The translations under genes were made by a program, and so were the position numbers. From CAZVNZ01 sp964628515 (lineage in GTDB: Bacteria; Bacillota; Clostridia; Christensenellales; Christensenellaceae), in the NCBI GenBank assembly GCA_964628515.1, contig CAZVNZ010000004.1:1-64000 (forward strand): a stretch of DNA of 64,000 nucleotides. Reading direction: 5' to 3'. Positions 43,611 to 51,436 of the stretch are shown here, in pieces. Each line of letters opens with the position of its first letter. Within the stretch, counting starts at the first letter, position 1. The notes below the pieces were generated by a model that had not been told where the DNA came from, searched no databases, and worked only from the letters and a program-made list of their open reading frames with translations.

Positions 43611-45140
43611 TTACTCCTTATCTATTAAAGTAAATTTAATGTCTTTAAATATTTTTCTTGCGCTTTCATAACCTATGCTATTTGTGTCCGTCAAATCTAT
43701 TGTAACCTTTTCGTCTAAGGGTAGGTTAATACCGTTTGCGGAGGTAAAGTGGGTTACAACGGGTATTAGCTCCAATGTTTTAATTGCGGAGGGTACTTCA
43801 AATATATCCATACACCACTCTACCTTTCTTTCGTTTTGTCTAATGAGTGTAGATCTTCCCGTCTGGGGTCTTATTTGGTCAGTTTCGCTTATATTATCCG
43901 TGTTTTCTCCATTCACTACCATTATAAACTCTAATGAGCTACCAAAATCCGATGCATAATAGTTATAAATTTCTTCCCCCCAAGACTGTGGCAAATATTC
44001 AGTATAATACACCTTCAATCTATCTATGGAGGGTACAATCTCCGTTATTTCTATAATCGTGCCGTCAAAGGATAGATTTTTGTTTTGTATGGCATATTTA
44101 GAGTTTTCTAAATCTCTGTAATAGTTTAACGTAACTACAGCATCTCCCTTTAATTCCACCTTATTTGTAGCAACAGCTATTTGTTGATTTTCCATATTTA
44201 CCGCTTGTATTGCAATATCCGTTGTTATATCCGCAATTTTTCCTATGGTGCTCATATCGTCCACTAAACTGTCGTTTACGGTTAGTGTTAGCTGTGCATC
44301 AAAATTCTCCGGCAAATAAATTATATTGGGCTTAGCATCCGTATTAAGATTTCCGTCAACAATTTGGTTATGCAATCCTAATTCCACTACAAAGGGTACT
44401 TCCTTGTTTTTTAGTAAATACTCCTCGTTTAAATCGGGATTTTGCAAAGCTTCGTACACAAAATTGCATACACCGTTAATATATTTCTCCTCTCCGTTTT
44501 CCGTGTAGGTTAGCTTGGCATTATTAAAAATTACCTTTTGCTCGGAGGACAGCTCTTCCATATATGCCTTATAAAATGGCAAGGGATTATCAAGCAGGAG
44601 TGCTCCCGTAATTAAAATTTTGTTACCTCCCTCGTATATTGCTTCTTTAACGGTTAGCTTGGAGTCTTTTAGCCATGCAAAATCTTCTTTTACAAATGCC
44701 CCGTGTCCGTACTCTGTACGAGCGGCGGCAATTTCTGCCCAATCGCTAAGCTCCTCTCCCATTAATACTGTTGTTTCGCTAATTTCCTTTGGTTGAGTTA
44801 TAACCTCCTCCAGCTCGGGAATAATTTCCCTCTCTTCTTTCGGTGTGGATATATATGTAGATAAGTTAGGTTTTTGCCTAAAAAGCTCCCTTATTGCCTC
44901 GGACACATTTGGATTAGCACTTAAGAGTATCACACACAAGCCTACACACGCAACGGGTACAGCCAGCCTAAGCAGTTTTCTGTTTACTTTGGTTTGCTTG
45001 CCCTGTAACTTTTTGTCGGTGAGTTTTACAAGCCTGTTGTTTAGCCGTCTGTCATCATCATAATCAATATTTTTAAGTAGATCGTCCGTTTGTTTTAGTG
45101 TTAATGTATTAAGTAAATCGTATAATCTTTCTTCTTTCAT
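43611..45140 (-). CDS. DUF4179 membrane anti-sigma factor-like protein
   Basis: 509 residues. A cytosolic N-terminus (residues 1-55, charged) precedes one membrane helix (about LLRLAVPVACVGLCVILLSA) and a large extracytoplasmic DUF4179 region. It starts 1 nt after the stop of the sigma factor gene with GGGAGGAT as ribosome site, so the two are coupled. The pattern is of a transmembrane anti-sigma factor that holds its sigma until an envelope signal is sensed. The signal is unknown. Confidence 0.8.
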   Translation of the reverse strand: MKEERLYDLLNTLTLKQTDDLLKNIDYDDDRRLNNRLVKLTDKKLQGKQTKVNRKLLRLAVPVACVGLCVILLSANPNVSEAIRELFRQKPNLSTYISTPKEEREIIPELEEVITQPKEISETTVLMGEELSDWAEIAAARTEYGHGAFVKEDFAWLKDSKLTVKEAIYEGGNKILITGALLLDNPLPFYKAYMEELSSEQKVIFNNAKLTYTENGEEKYINGVCNFVYEALQNPDLNEEYLLKNKEVPFVVELGLHNQIVDGNLNTDAKPNIIYLPENFDAQLTLTVNDSLVDDMSTIGKIADITTDIAIQAVNMENQQIAVATNKVELKGDAVVTLNYYRDLENSKYAIQNKNLSFDGTIIEITEIVPSIDRLKVYYTEYLPQSWGEEIYNYYASDFGSSLEFIMVVNGENTDNISETDQIRPQTGRSTLIRQNERKVEWCMDIFEVPSAIKTLELIPVVTHFTSANGINLPLDEKVTIDLTDTNSIGYESARKIFKDIKFTLIDKE

Positions 45141-45141
45141 T

Positions 45142-45756
45142 TTAAAAATCCTCCCTTTTTAGTATTGCAGACAGTTTTTCTATTGCTTTTGCACACCGTT
45201 TATAAACTGTGCCTTCCTTCATATTAAGCGTTTTGGCAATTTCTTTAATACTTTCTTTAAAGTAATATTTGCGTATAATTATCTGACCGTCTGCGTAATT
45301 TAAGGCTTTTATTGCTCTTATAAGTATTTCTTTGTCGCCGTAATCTAAGGTATTTGGTTGGGACTCCTCCGCAATTATGCTGTCTATATTTAAGCTGTTA
45401 GGACATCCATTCTTTCTTAGATAGTCTATTGCACGTCTTTTGGCGACGGTACACACAAATGCTTTTAGCGAGCCTTTATTTGTGTCTATCTTTTCTCTGT
45501 TTTTATATATGCAGTAAAAAACATCGCTTGCACATTCCTCAATATCTTGCTTAGAGCTTTTTGGTAATGCGTTTTTCACAATGGTATACACATATTTGCC
45601 GTAAGTGTTTATCAGTAGCTCCAAACCGTCGTTACCATAGTTGGCATTGGTTTTAAGCAAACGTAAAATTCTGCCTTCTTGCAGGCTTTTGCAATTATTC
45701 TTAGTAGGCACAAAAACAGTGTTGCTATTTAGCTCTGTATTAATTGTTTCCTTCAT
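45142..45756 (-). CDS. ECF-type RNA polymerase sigma factor
   Basis: 204 residues. Region 2 (LLINTYGKYVYTIVKNAL...DVFYCIYKNREKID...LKAFVCTVAKRRAIDYLRKN) and region 4 (ILIRAIKALNYADGQIIIRKYYFKESIKEIAKTLNMKEGTVYKRCAKAIEKL) are intact, with no region 1 or 3. The DUF4179 partner is next. Such pairs usually autoregulate; the minus-strand leader (45757-45850) is AT-rich with a GAGCGCTC palindrome at 45780-45787. Confidence 0.9.
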   Translation of the reverse strand: MKETINTELNSNTVFVPTKNNCKSLQEGRILRLLKTNANYGNDGLELLINTYGKYVYTIVKNALPKSSKQDIEECASDVFYCIYKNREKIDTNKGSLKAFVCTVAKRRAIDYLRKNGCPNSLNIDSIIAEESQPNTLDYGDKEILIRAIKALNYADGQIIIRKYYFKESIKEIAKTLNMKEGTVYKRCAKAIEKLSAILKREDF

Positions 45757-45921
45757 AAATATGCTCCTTTGATTTTTTTGAGCGCTCTATAATAATATTC
45801 GTAAAAAAATACTATTTTTGTAAATTATTTTAAAAAATGCCGAGATTGTTTTTTTATTATAGCATAGAAAAGCATATTTTAAATCCCCCCACAAAACCCC
45901 CACTTTTTACCAAAACAACAG

Positions 45922-45951
45922 TTGAATAAAAGCGCAAAAATAAAATATAAT
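45922..45951 (+). promoter_or_regulatory. Promoter of the DUF1508 gene
   Basis: TTGAAT (45922-45927), 18 nt, TATAAT (45946-45951). Confidence 0.6.
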
Positions 45952-45997
45952 AAACACAAGCCAAGAAAAAATCAGCATACATTTTAAGGGGGTATTT

Positions 45998-46375
45998 ATG
46001 AGTAAATTTGAAATTTGCAAGGTATCTACCGGCTATACTTTTCATCTTAAAGCAAAAAATGGAGAGGTAATAGTTACTTCTGAGGTTTACTCCGCAAAAA
46101 GCAGTGCCAAAAGAGAGGTAAAATCTCTAATGCAATGGGTGGCAAAAGCCAAAGTGGAGGATACAACGCTAAAAGATTACGAGGCAATTAAAAATCCTAA
46201 GTTTGAAGTATACGAGGATAAGGGAGGCAAATACCGTTTTAGGCTTAAAGCAAAAAACGGAGAGATAGTTGCGGTTTCCCAAGGCTATACTTCTAAAAAA
46301 AGCTGTATTAACGGTGTAGAATCGGTACAAGCAAATGCACCGATTGCAACAATAATTAACGAAGAGGAGAAATAA
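45998..46375 (+). CDS. Tandem DUF1508 (YegP-like) protein
   Basis: 125 residues with AAGGGGGT upstream. Two DUF1508 repeats, residues about 1-50 and 65-115, each read F-x-hydrophobic-x...Y-x-F-x-LKAKNGE-(I/V)...S-x-x-Y-x-(A/S)K. DUF1508 proteins form a small beta fold of unknown function and are often stress-induced. It is one nt upstream of the next small gene. Confidence 0.85.
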   Translation: MSKFEICKVSTGYTFHLKAKNGEVIVTSEVYSAKSSAKREVKSLMQWVAKAKVEDTTLKDYEAIKNPKFEVYEDKGGKYRFRLKAKNGEIVAVSQGYTSKKSCINGVESVQANAPIATIINEEEK

Positions 46376-46376
46376 A

Positions 46377-46610
46377 ATGGATATTAAAGCAAAAGTTGAT
46401 GAAATCGTAGCAAAGGTAAAAGGGGACCCAAATTTAATGGCAGAGTTTAAAAGCGAGCCTGTTAAAACCATAGAAAAAATATTGGGCATAAACTTACCCG
46501 ACGAAGCCGTAGAAGGCGTGGTACATGCAATAAAAGTTAAATTAGGCATGGCAAAGGAAGGCGCCGGCGGTCTGCTAGAAAAGGTTGAAGGCTTTTTCCA
46601 TAAAAAATAA
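46377..46610 (+). CDS. 77-residue helical protein resembling an NHLP leader
   Basis: Starts 1 nt after the DUF1508 stop with AGAGGAG as ribosome site. The core KGDPNLMAEFKSEPVKTIEKILGINLPDE echoes the DP..F...L..DP..al...G..lP pattern of nitrile-hydratase-like leader peptides (NHLP) and the related alpha-subunit helix. The tail (GMAKEGAGGLLEKVEGFFHKK) is Gly/Lys-rich without Cys, Ser or Thr, so it is a poor modified core. No modification enzyme is nearby. It may be a small stress protein built on that helical fold. Confidence 0.65.
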   Translation: MDIKAKVDEIVAKVKGDPNLMAEFKSEPVKTIEKILGINLPDEAVEGVVHAIKVKLGMAKEGAGGLLEKVEGFFHKK

Positions 46611-46626
46611 GAGCTACTTAGTGTAA

Positions 46627-46654
46627 AAGGGGCAATGCAAATTGCTTCTTTTTT
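46627..46654 (+). terminator. Terminator after the 77-residue gene
   Basis: 10-bp stem AAGGGGCAAT / ATTGCTTCTT (two G-U pairs), loop GCAA, T-rich tail. A second, perfect hairpin TTAGGTTTTT-TTG-AAAAACCTAA lies at 46697-46719. Confidence 0.7.
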
Positions 46655-46740
46655 GATTCTGTCAAAGCACAGCAACCCACCATAAACCCCCAAAAATTAG
46701 GTTTTTTTGAAAAACCTAAAAGTGCTCTCCAAAAAAAGCC

Positions 46741-46769
46741 TTGCACAATTCAAAGAAAAATAATATAAT
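46741..46769 (+). promoter_or_regulatory. Promoter of the first URO-D-family gene
   Basis: TTGCAC (46741-46746), 17 nt, TATAAT (46764-46769), about 77 nt before the gene. Confidence 0.72.
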
Positions 46770-46846
46770 AACTAAATTAAAAAACATACTGCTAAAAACG
46801 AAAAGCATTTATATTTATATTAATATAATTATAAAGGAGAAAGCAG

Positions 46847-47890
46847 ATGAATTCACAACAAAGAGTATTAACAGCACTTAAAGGAGGGATACCGGACACA
46901 GTACCTATAATGGAGATTGATATTTTACCCTCGGTAATAAAACAAATTATGCCAAAGGGTAGCATTATTGATTTTTACGAAGAATTTGATATTGACGGCA
47001 TAACCGTTTTTTACGACTTGCTTTACAAAGACGTGGAAAAAGACATCAAAATGGATTGCTTTGGAATAAAACGCAACTTTAAAGAAATGCACGGCGAATT
47101 TCCAACCCCCGTTGCACCCTTAATAACCAAAGATATGAATCCTATGGAGTTTTTGGATACATACAAAATGCCCACACCCAACCCCAAAATGTTAGATATG
47201 CTATCCGAGGTAATAAGCAGGCTAAAAGGCAAAAAAGCAATTTGCTTTATTATGCACACCTCCCTAATTTTCCCTACATTTATGCGTGGGTTTGACAATT
47301 TTATGATGGACTACTATCTGTATCCGGAGTTTGCAAAAAGGCTTGCGGACATGTTTACCGACTTTTTTGTGGGCTTAGAAAAAATGGCGATAGCTATGGG
47401 CGTGGATTTTATTATGGATGGTGAGGATTATGCAGGCACCAACAGCTTGTGGATGTCCAAAGAAACGTTGGAGGAATTTGTTCTCCCCGGTTTGCGCCGT
47501 GCAATAAATGTGGCTCACGAGGCAAAAATACCTTTTGTTAAACACTGCGACGGCAATATAATGCCAATACTGGATTTACTTGTAGAGCAAAAAATAGATT
47601 GCCTAAACCCAATAGAGCCTGCCGCCGGTATGGAGATGAAGGTTGTAAAAGAAAAAATAGGCAATAAAGTGGCGCTTTGGGGCAATATAGACTGCGCTCA
47701 CCTACTAACCTTCGGCACGCCCGACGAAGTAAGAGAGGCAACCATCAAATGTATTAAGGATGGCGCACCCGGAGGAGGGTTTATTTTATCCTCCAGCAAC
47801 ACAATACACGAATCCGTCCCTAAAGAAAACTTTTTAATGATGATAAAAACAGCCAGAGAATACGGGCGCTATCCCATTAATATAGACTAA
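46847..47890 (+). CDS. Uroporphyrinogen-decarboxylase-family protein (methyltransferase-like) 1
   Basis: 347 residues with AAGGAGA upstream. It is a TIM-barrel COG0407 member: NSQQRVLTALKGGIPDTVPIMEID opens the fold and FVKHCDGNIMPILDLLVEQKIDCLNPIEP holds the conserved His-x-Asp-Gly strand. It is not heme-pathway HemE. Relatives include MtaA/MtbA methylcobalamin:CoM methyltransferases, whose zinc motif is HxC; here it is HCDG, so zinc binding is unsure. Single gene with its own promoter and terminator, ahead of the GntR regulator. Confidence 0.85.
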   Translation: MNSQQRVLTALKGGIPDTVPIMEIDILPSVIKQIMPKGSIIDFYEEFDIDGITVFYDLLYKDVEKDIKMDCFGIKRNFKEMHGEFPTPVAPLITKDMNPMEFLDTYKMPTPNPKMLDMLSEVISRLKGKKAICFIMHTSLIFPTFMRGFDNFMMDYYLYPEFAKRLADMFTDFFVGLEKMAIAMGVDFIMDGEDYAGTNSLWMSKETLEEFVLPGLRRAINVAHEAKIPFVKHCDGNIMPILDLLVEQKIDCLNPIEPAAGMEMKVVKEKIGNKVALWGNIDCAHLLTFGTPDEVREATIKCIKDGAPGGGFILSSSNTIHESVPKENFLMMIKTAREYGRYPINID

Positions 47891-47905
47891 TATATAAGAA
47901 TTATT

Positions 47906-47938
47906 AAGGGTGCAAAGGTATGTGTTGCACCCCTTTTT
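47906..47938 (+). terminator. Terminator after URO-D-family gene 1
   Basis: Stem GGGTGCAA / TTGCACCC with a 9-nt loop, then CTTTTT. Confidence 0.85.
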
Positions 47939-48001
47939 AATTACTGAATACAATAAAAAACTGTTGCATTAAATTTTTAGTTATGTTAATATTACTTTGT
48001 A

Positions 48002-48018
48002 GTTATATAGTTATATAG
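48002..48018. promoter_or_regulatory. Candidate GntR operator 1 (direct repeat)
   Basis: GTTATATAGTTATATAG, two 8-nt direct repeats, 19 nt before the gntR start. The same GTTATATAGTTATA core recurs at 48835, before the next operon. Confidence 0.5.
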
Positions 48019-48036
48019 ATTTTTGGAGAGTACACT

Positions 48037-48783
48037 ATGTATAAATTTTCGGGCAATGTAGATAAAAGTATGCCAATACCCCTCTACTACCAACTAAAGC
48101 AAATAATTTTAGAAGATATAAAATCGGGTAAATTAAAACCGGGCGATATGCTTCCGCCGGAAATGGATTTACTTAAAGTTTACGATATTAGCATAACCAC
48201 CGTGCGACATGCCATGAAAGAGCTTGTTATGGAGGGCTATGTATACCGCATTAAAAGCAAAGGCACTTTTGTAGCCACCCCCAAAATACCACAACTTACC
48301 TTAGCAAAATTAGGTAGTTTTAGAGACGAAATGGCACAGCAAGGCTTTACTCCAAGCATTAAAGAGCTTATTAGAGAAATTATTCCCTGCTCGTCAGAAG
48401 TAGCGGAAAAACTTAATATACCCGAAAATCACAAGGTGTATCATAGCACTACAATCCGCTACGCAGACGATATCCCCATTTTAATTGAGGAAATATTCGT
48501 AAGAGCGGATTGGATTAATTTTGAAGAATTTGATATTAAAAAAGATAAAATGTACAAACAATTAAGCAAATTTGAAAAAACACGTATGCAACGCTCGGAG
48601 AGAATTATAGAATCAAGACTTGCAACAGAGCGAGAGCACCGATATTTAAAAGTACCCAAGGGATTTCCCATACAAGATATAACACTTTTGGATCTTAATA
48701 GAGATTTCGAGCCATATTTATACGGAATTTTAAGCTATCGTGGAGATAGAAACAAATTTAACGTGGTGCTTATTGCCGAATAA
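48037..48783 (+). CDS. GntR/HutC-family transcriptional regulator
   Basis: 248 residues. An N-terminal winged helix (PLYYQLKQIILEDIKSGKLKPGDMLPPEMDLLKVYDISITTVRHAMKELVMEGYVYRIKSKGTFV, about residues 15-80) precedes a UTRA ligand-binding domain (about 100-240). HutC-type regulators usually sense a sugar phosphate or related metabolite and repress the adjacent operon. Matching sequence repeats flank the gene on both sides, which supports control of itself and of the downstream import/catabolic genes. Confidence 0.9.
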   Translation: MYKFSGNVDKSMPIPLYYQLKQIILEDIKSGKLKPGDMLPPEMDLLKVYDISITTVRHAMKELVMEGYVYRIKSKGTFVATPKIPQLTLAKLGSFRDEMAQQGFTPSIKELIREIIPCSSEVAEKLNIPENHKVYHSTTIRYADDIPILIEEIFVRADWINFEEFDIKKDKMYKQLSKFEKTRMQRSERIIESRLATEREHRYLKVPKGFPIQDITLLDLNRDFEPYLYGILSYRGDRNKFNVVLIAE

Positions 48784-48815
48784 ATAACGCAAAAATTATT
48801 TTTTTTAAAAAAGAC

Positions 48816-48851
48816 TTGATTTTTTTAAAATATTGTTATATAGTTATAAAG
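48816..48851 (+). promoter_or_regulatory. Promoter with overlapping candidate GntR operator 2
   Basis: TTGATT (48816-48821), 17 nt, TATAGT (48839-48844). The -10 lies inside GTTATATAGTTATAAAG (48835-48851), the second copy of the repeat upstream of gntR. A repressor bound there would block the URO-D/ABC/kinase operon. Confidence 0.5.
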
Positions 48852-48980
48852 CAATAATGCAATATACCCATATTGAAATAATTAAATAAATTTAAGCAAT
48901 AAGTAAGTTTTATGTACTCTTGTTTACTTAAATTCAATACATAAAAGAAAACTGTACATTTACAACGGAGGAAACAATCT

Positions 48981-50225
48981 ATGGCAAAAATCACATCCAG
49001 GCAGAGAGTGCGCATGGTACTAAACGGAGAAATCCCCGACAGAGTGCCAATAGACATCGGCGGTTCTCAAACAACGGGTATGCACGTAGACGAATATATA
49101 GAAATAGCTAATTATTTAGGAATAGATGCAGAGCTTCCCAAAGTATACGAGCAATTCCAAATGCTTGCGCGTATAGAAGGCTATATGCGCAACTGGCTAA
49201 GAGGGGATTTAGTGGAGCTTGAAAACGAAAGCTTAACATGGGGGCTTACTAACAACAACTGGAAGCCATGGCAAACAAACTTACAGCACAAGGTACTTAT
49301 GCCGGGAGATTTTAAACCCCAAACGGACGAAAAGGGCTACTATTATTTAAAGGATAAGCATGGTGATGTTATCGCAAGAATGGCGCCGGATTCCCTTTAT
49401 TTTGATAGGTTTTGCGAAGAAAAAAACCTAAGAGTGTTTGACGAAAACCCAATTTCTCCCGAAGAGTTTAAGAAAACCTTGCCACTATACACGGACAGCG
49501 AGCTAAAAACCTTAGAAAAAAAGGCAAAGTTTATCCACAAATATACAGATTACGCAATATTCGGCGGCTTTTTAAAGGGTAGCAAACTTGGCTCTACAAA
49601 CGGCTTTGCAGGGTATAACTTAGAAGAATGGTTCTATATTTTACTAACCGAGCCTAATTATGCCACAGAAATTTTTCAGGCTACTGCGGAAAAAACGGTG
49701 GAAAATCTAAAGCTGTATTTACAAGCCTGCGGAGATTATTTAGAAATACTGATGATGTCCACTTCGGACTACGGAACTCAACGGGCACCTATGATAAGCC
49801 CCGAAATCTTCAATAAAGTGTATGTGCCAAACTATAAAATTATGAACGACTATCTCCATAAAAACTCTAAGGTAAAATCCTTCTTCCACAGTTGCGGAGC
49901 GGTAAGTGATTTACTCCCCGGTTTTATAGATGCCCATGCAGATGCCATTAACCCCATTCAACTATCCGCAGACGGTATGGATCCTCAAAAATTAAAAAGC
50001 GCCTTTGGCAAAGACATTGTTTTTTGGGGCGGTGGTGTGGATACCCAAAATATACTGCCTAACGGAAGTGTAGAAGAAGTAATATCGCACGTAAAAAGAA
50101 ATTTGGAAATTTTTAAAGAAAAGGGCAATTATGTTTTTGCCACCGTGCATAATATACAGGCAATGGTGCCTCCGCAAAATGTGGAAGCAATGCTAGATAC
50201 GGTGGAAAAATACGGAGTTTATTAA
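48981..50225 (+). CDS. Uroporphyrinogen-decarboxylase-family protein (methyltransferase-like) 2
   Basis: 414 residues with ACGGAGGA upstream. COG0407 barrel of a longer subgroup: ITSRQRVRMVLNGEIPDRVPIDIGGSQ at the start, FFHSCGAVSDLLPGFIDAHADAINPIQLSADGMDPQKLK (HxC zinc-type motif), FWGGGVDTQNILPNGS and VFATVHNIQAMVPPQNV. This subgroup recurs in sugar-catabolic clusters of Firmicutes. The HxC fits zinc-activated methyl or thiol chemistry as in MtaA. It is upstream of a sugar ABC importer and FGGY kinase. Confidence 0.85.
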   Translation: MAKITSRQRVRMVLNGEIPDRVPIDIGGSQTTGMHVDEYIEIANYLGIDAELPKVYEQFQMLARIEGYMRNWLRGDLVELENESLTWGLTNNNWKPWQTNLQHKVLMPGDFKPQTDEKGYYYLKDKHGDVIARMAPDSLYFDRFCEEKNLRVFDENPISPEEFKKTLPLYTDSELKTLEKKAKFIHKYTDYAIFGGFLKGSKLGSTNGFAGYNLEEWFYILLTEPNYATEIFQATAEKTVENLKLYLQACGDYLEILMMSTSDYGTQRAPMISPEIFNKVYVPNYKIMNDYLHKNSKVKSFFHSCGAVSDLLPGFIDAHADAINPIQLSADGMDPQKLKSAFGKDIVFWGGGVDTQNILPNGSVEEVISHVKRNLEIFKEKGNYVFATVHNIQAMVPPQNVEAMLDTVEKYGVY

Positions 50226-50287
50226 TTTAAAACAGTTTTTATGCACAAGCATAGAATATAATATAACATATTTTGGAGGAAAGAAAG

Positions 50288-51364
50288 ATGAAAAAAGTTT
50301 TAGTTGTAATTATTGCATTAGTTTTAGTTACTACCCTATTTGCGTGTGGCACACCACAACCGACGACGTCCCAGACGCCTGCATCCGAAGCTCCGGCTAC
50401 GGAAGCTCCTGCGTCCGATGCACCTGCATCAGAAGCACCGGCGGCAGAAAAACCCGCAACAGACGGCAAAAAAATCGTTATTGCCGCAACAGGCTTGCAA
50501 CAAGACCAATTTACAAACGTACTAATGAGCGGATATAAAGATAAAGCGGACGAGCTTGGTATAGAAATACTTATTGCAAACAGCCAATTATCTTTAGATA
50601 AAGAATCCGAGATGATAAACAACTTCCTCGAAGCAGGCGTTTCCGCTCTTATTATAGAGCCGGTAAGCCCGGACGCCACCGTGGCAATGGCAGAGCTTGC
50701 TCAAAAAAAGGGTATTCCCGTATTTGCATGCGCAATACCCATTAATTCGGATATTATATTTGCATCCTCGATTAACGATAACAAGGATTTAGGCTCTAAA
50801 ACAGGTAAAGCGGCTGCTCCCTTCTTAGAGAAAAACTACGGCAAAGACAAAGAAATAAAAACAGCATTACTTGCCTTTGATTCTGCGGACCCCGAAGGCT
50901 CGGAGGCAAGAATAGCAAGCTTCCAAAACGAAGTAAAGGACTACAAAATGACATACGTAGCAAGGCAGGACGTAGACACGGATAACGCCTATCAAGTAGT
51001 TACGGATATTTTAACGGCAAATCCCGATTTAAACATAATTTACAGCGCTTGCGAAAACGGGCTTGTTGGTGCATATAATGCAGTTAAAGCCGCCGGCAAA
51101 GCAGGAGAAGTATTTGTGTTTGGCGTAGATGCCAGCGCTCAAATTTGCGAGATGATGTTAAGCGGAAGCAATATTATTCAAGCTACAACAGCACAAGCAC
51201 CTTACGAGCAAGGGCAGTATGCAGTACAAACAATGTACGATTACGTTGTAAACGGCACAGAGCCTGCGGAAAAAAACCGTGTGCTTGACGGCATTTTAGT
51301 AACAATGGAAGACGAAGCAGGAATTAAGTCCTTTAAAGAAATGTGGGAATCAAGAGCAAAATAA
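50288..51364 (+). CDS. Sugar ABC transporter substrate-binding lipoprotein (RbsB-like)
   Basis: 358 residues from ATG 50288 (TTGGAGGAAAG upstream). A lipoprotein signal ends in LFACG (Cys about residue 20). A 35-residue linker of EAPAS/T-type repeats follows, then a periplasmic-binding-protein type I fold (KIVIAATGLQQDQFTNVLMSGYKDKADELGIE...). Homologues bind ribose, galactose, autoinducer-2 or other pentoses and hexoses. It is the first component of a complete ribose-type importer with the two genes downstream. Confidence 0.9.
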   Translation: MKKVLVVIIALVLVTTLFACGTPQPTTSQTPASEAPATEAPASDAPASEAPAAEKPATDGKKIVIAATGLQQDQFTNVLMSGYKDKADELGIEILIANSQLSLDKESEMINNFLEAGVSALIIEPVSPDATVAMAELAQKKGIPVFACAIPINSDIIFASSINDNKDLGSKTGKAAAPFLEKNYGKDKEIKTALLAFDSADPEGSEARIASFQNEVKDYKMTYVARQDVDTDNAYQVVTDILTANPDLNIIYSACENGLVGAYNAVKAAGKAGEVFVFGVDASAQICEMMLSGSNIIQATTAQAPYEQGQYAVQTMYDYVVNGTEPAEKNRVLDGILVTMEDEAGIKSFKEMWESRAK

Positions 51365-51376
51365 AAATCACAATTA

Positions 51377-51410
51377 TTTGGCTGTAACAATTAATTTTGT
51401 TACAGCCAAA
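51377..51410 (+). other. 14-bp intra-operon hairpin after the binding-protein gene
   Basis: Perfect stem TTTGGCTGTAACAA / TTGTTACAGCCAAA with loop TTAATT and no T-run. Its place between the binding protein and the ATPase is typical of mRNA-stabilising or partial-termination hairpins that raise binding-protein levels. Confidence 0.7.
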
Positions 51411-51436
51411 ATATAATTATTGAGGAGGATAAAAAC

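Noticed and set aside
46377..46610. RiPP precursor
   Set aside because: The region after the leader-like helix lacks Cys, Ser or Thr to modify, and no modification or export genes are adjacent.
46847..50225. hemE (uroporphyrinogen decarboxylase) of heme synthesis
   Set aside because: Both proteins belong to the broader COG0407 group; no other heme genes are present and the context is sugar uptake.
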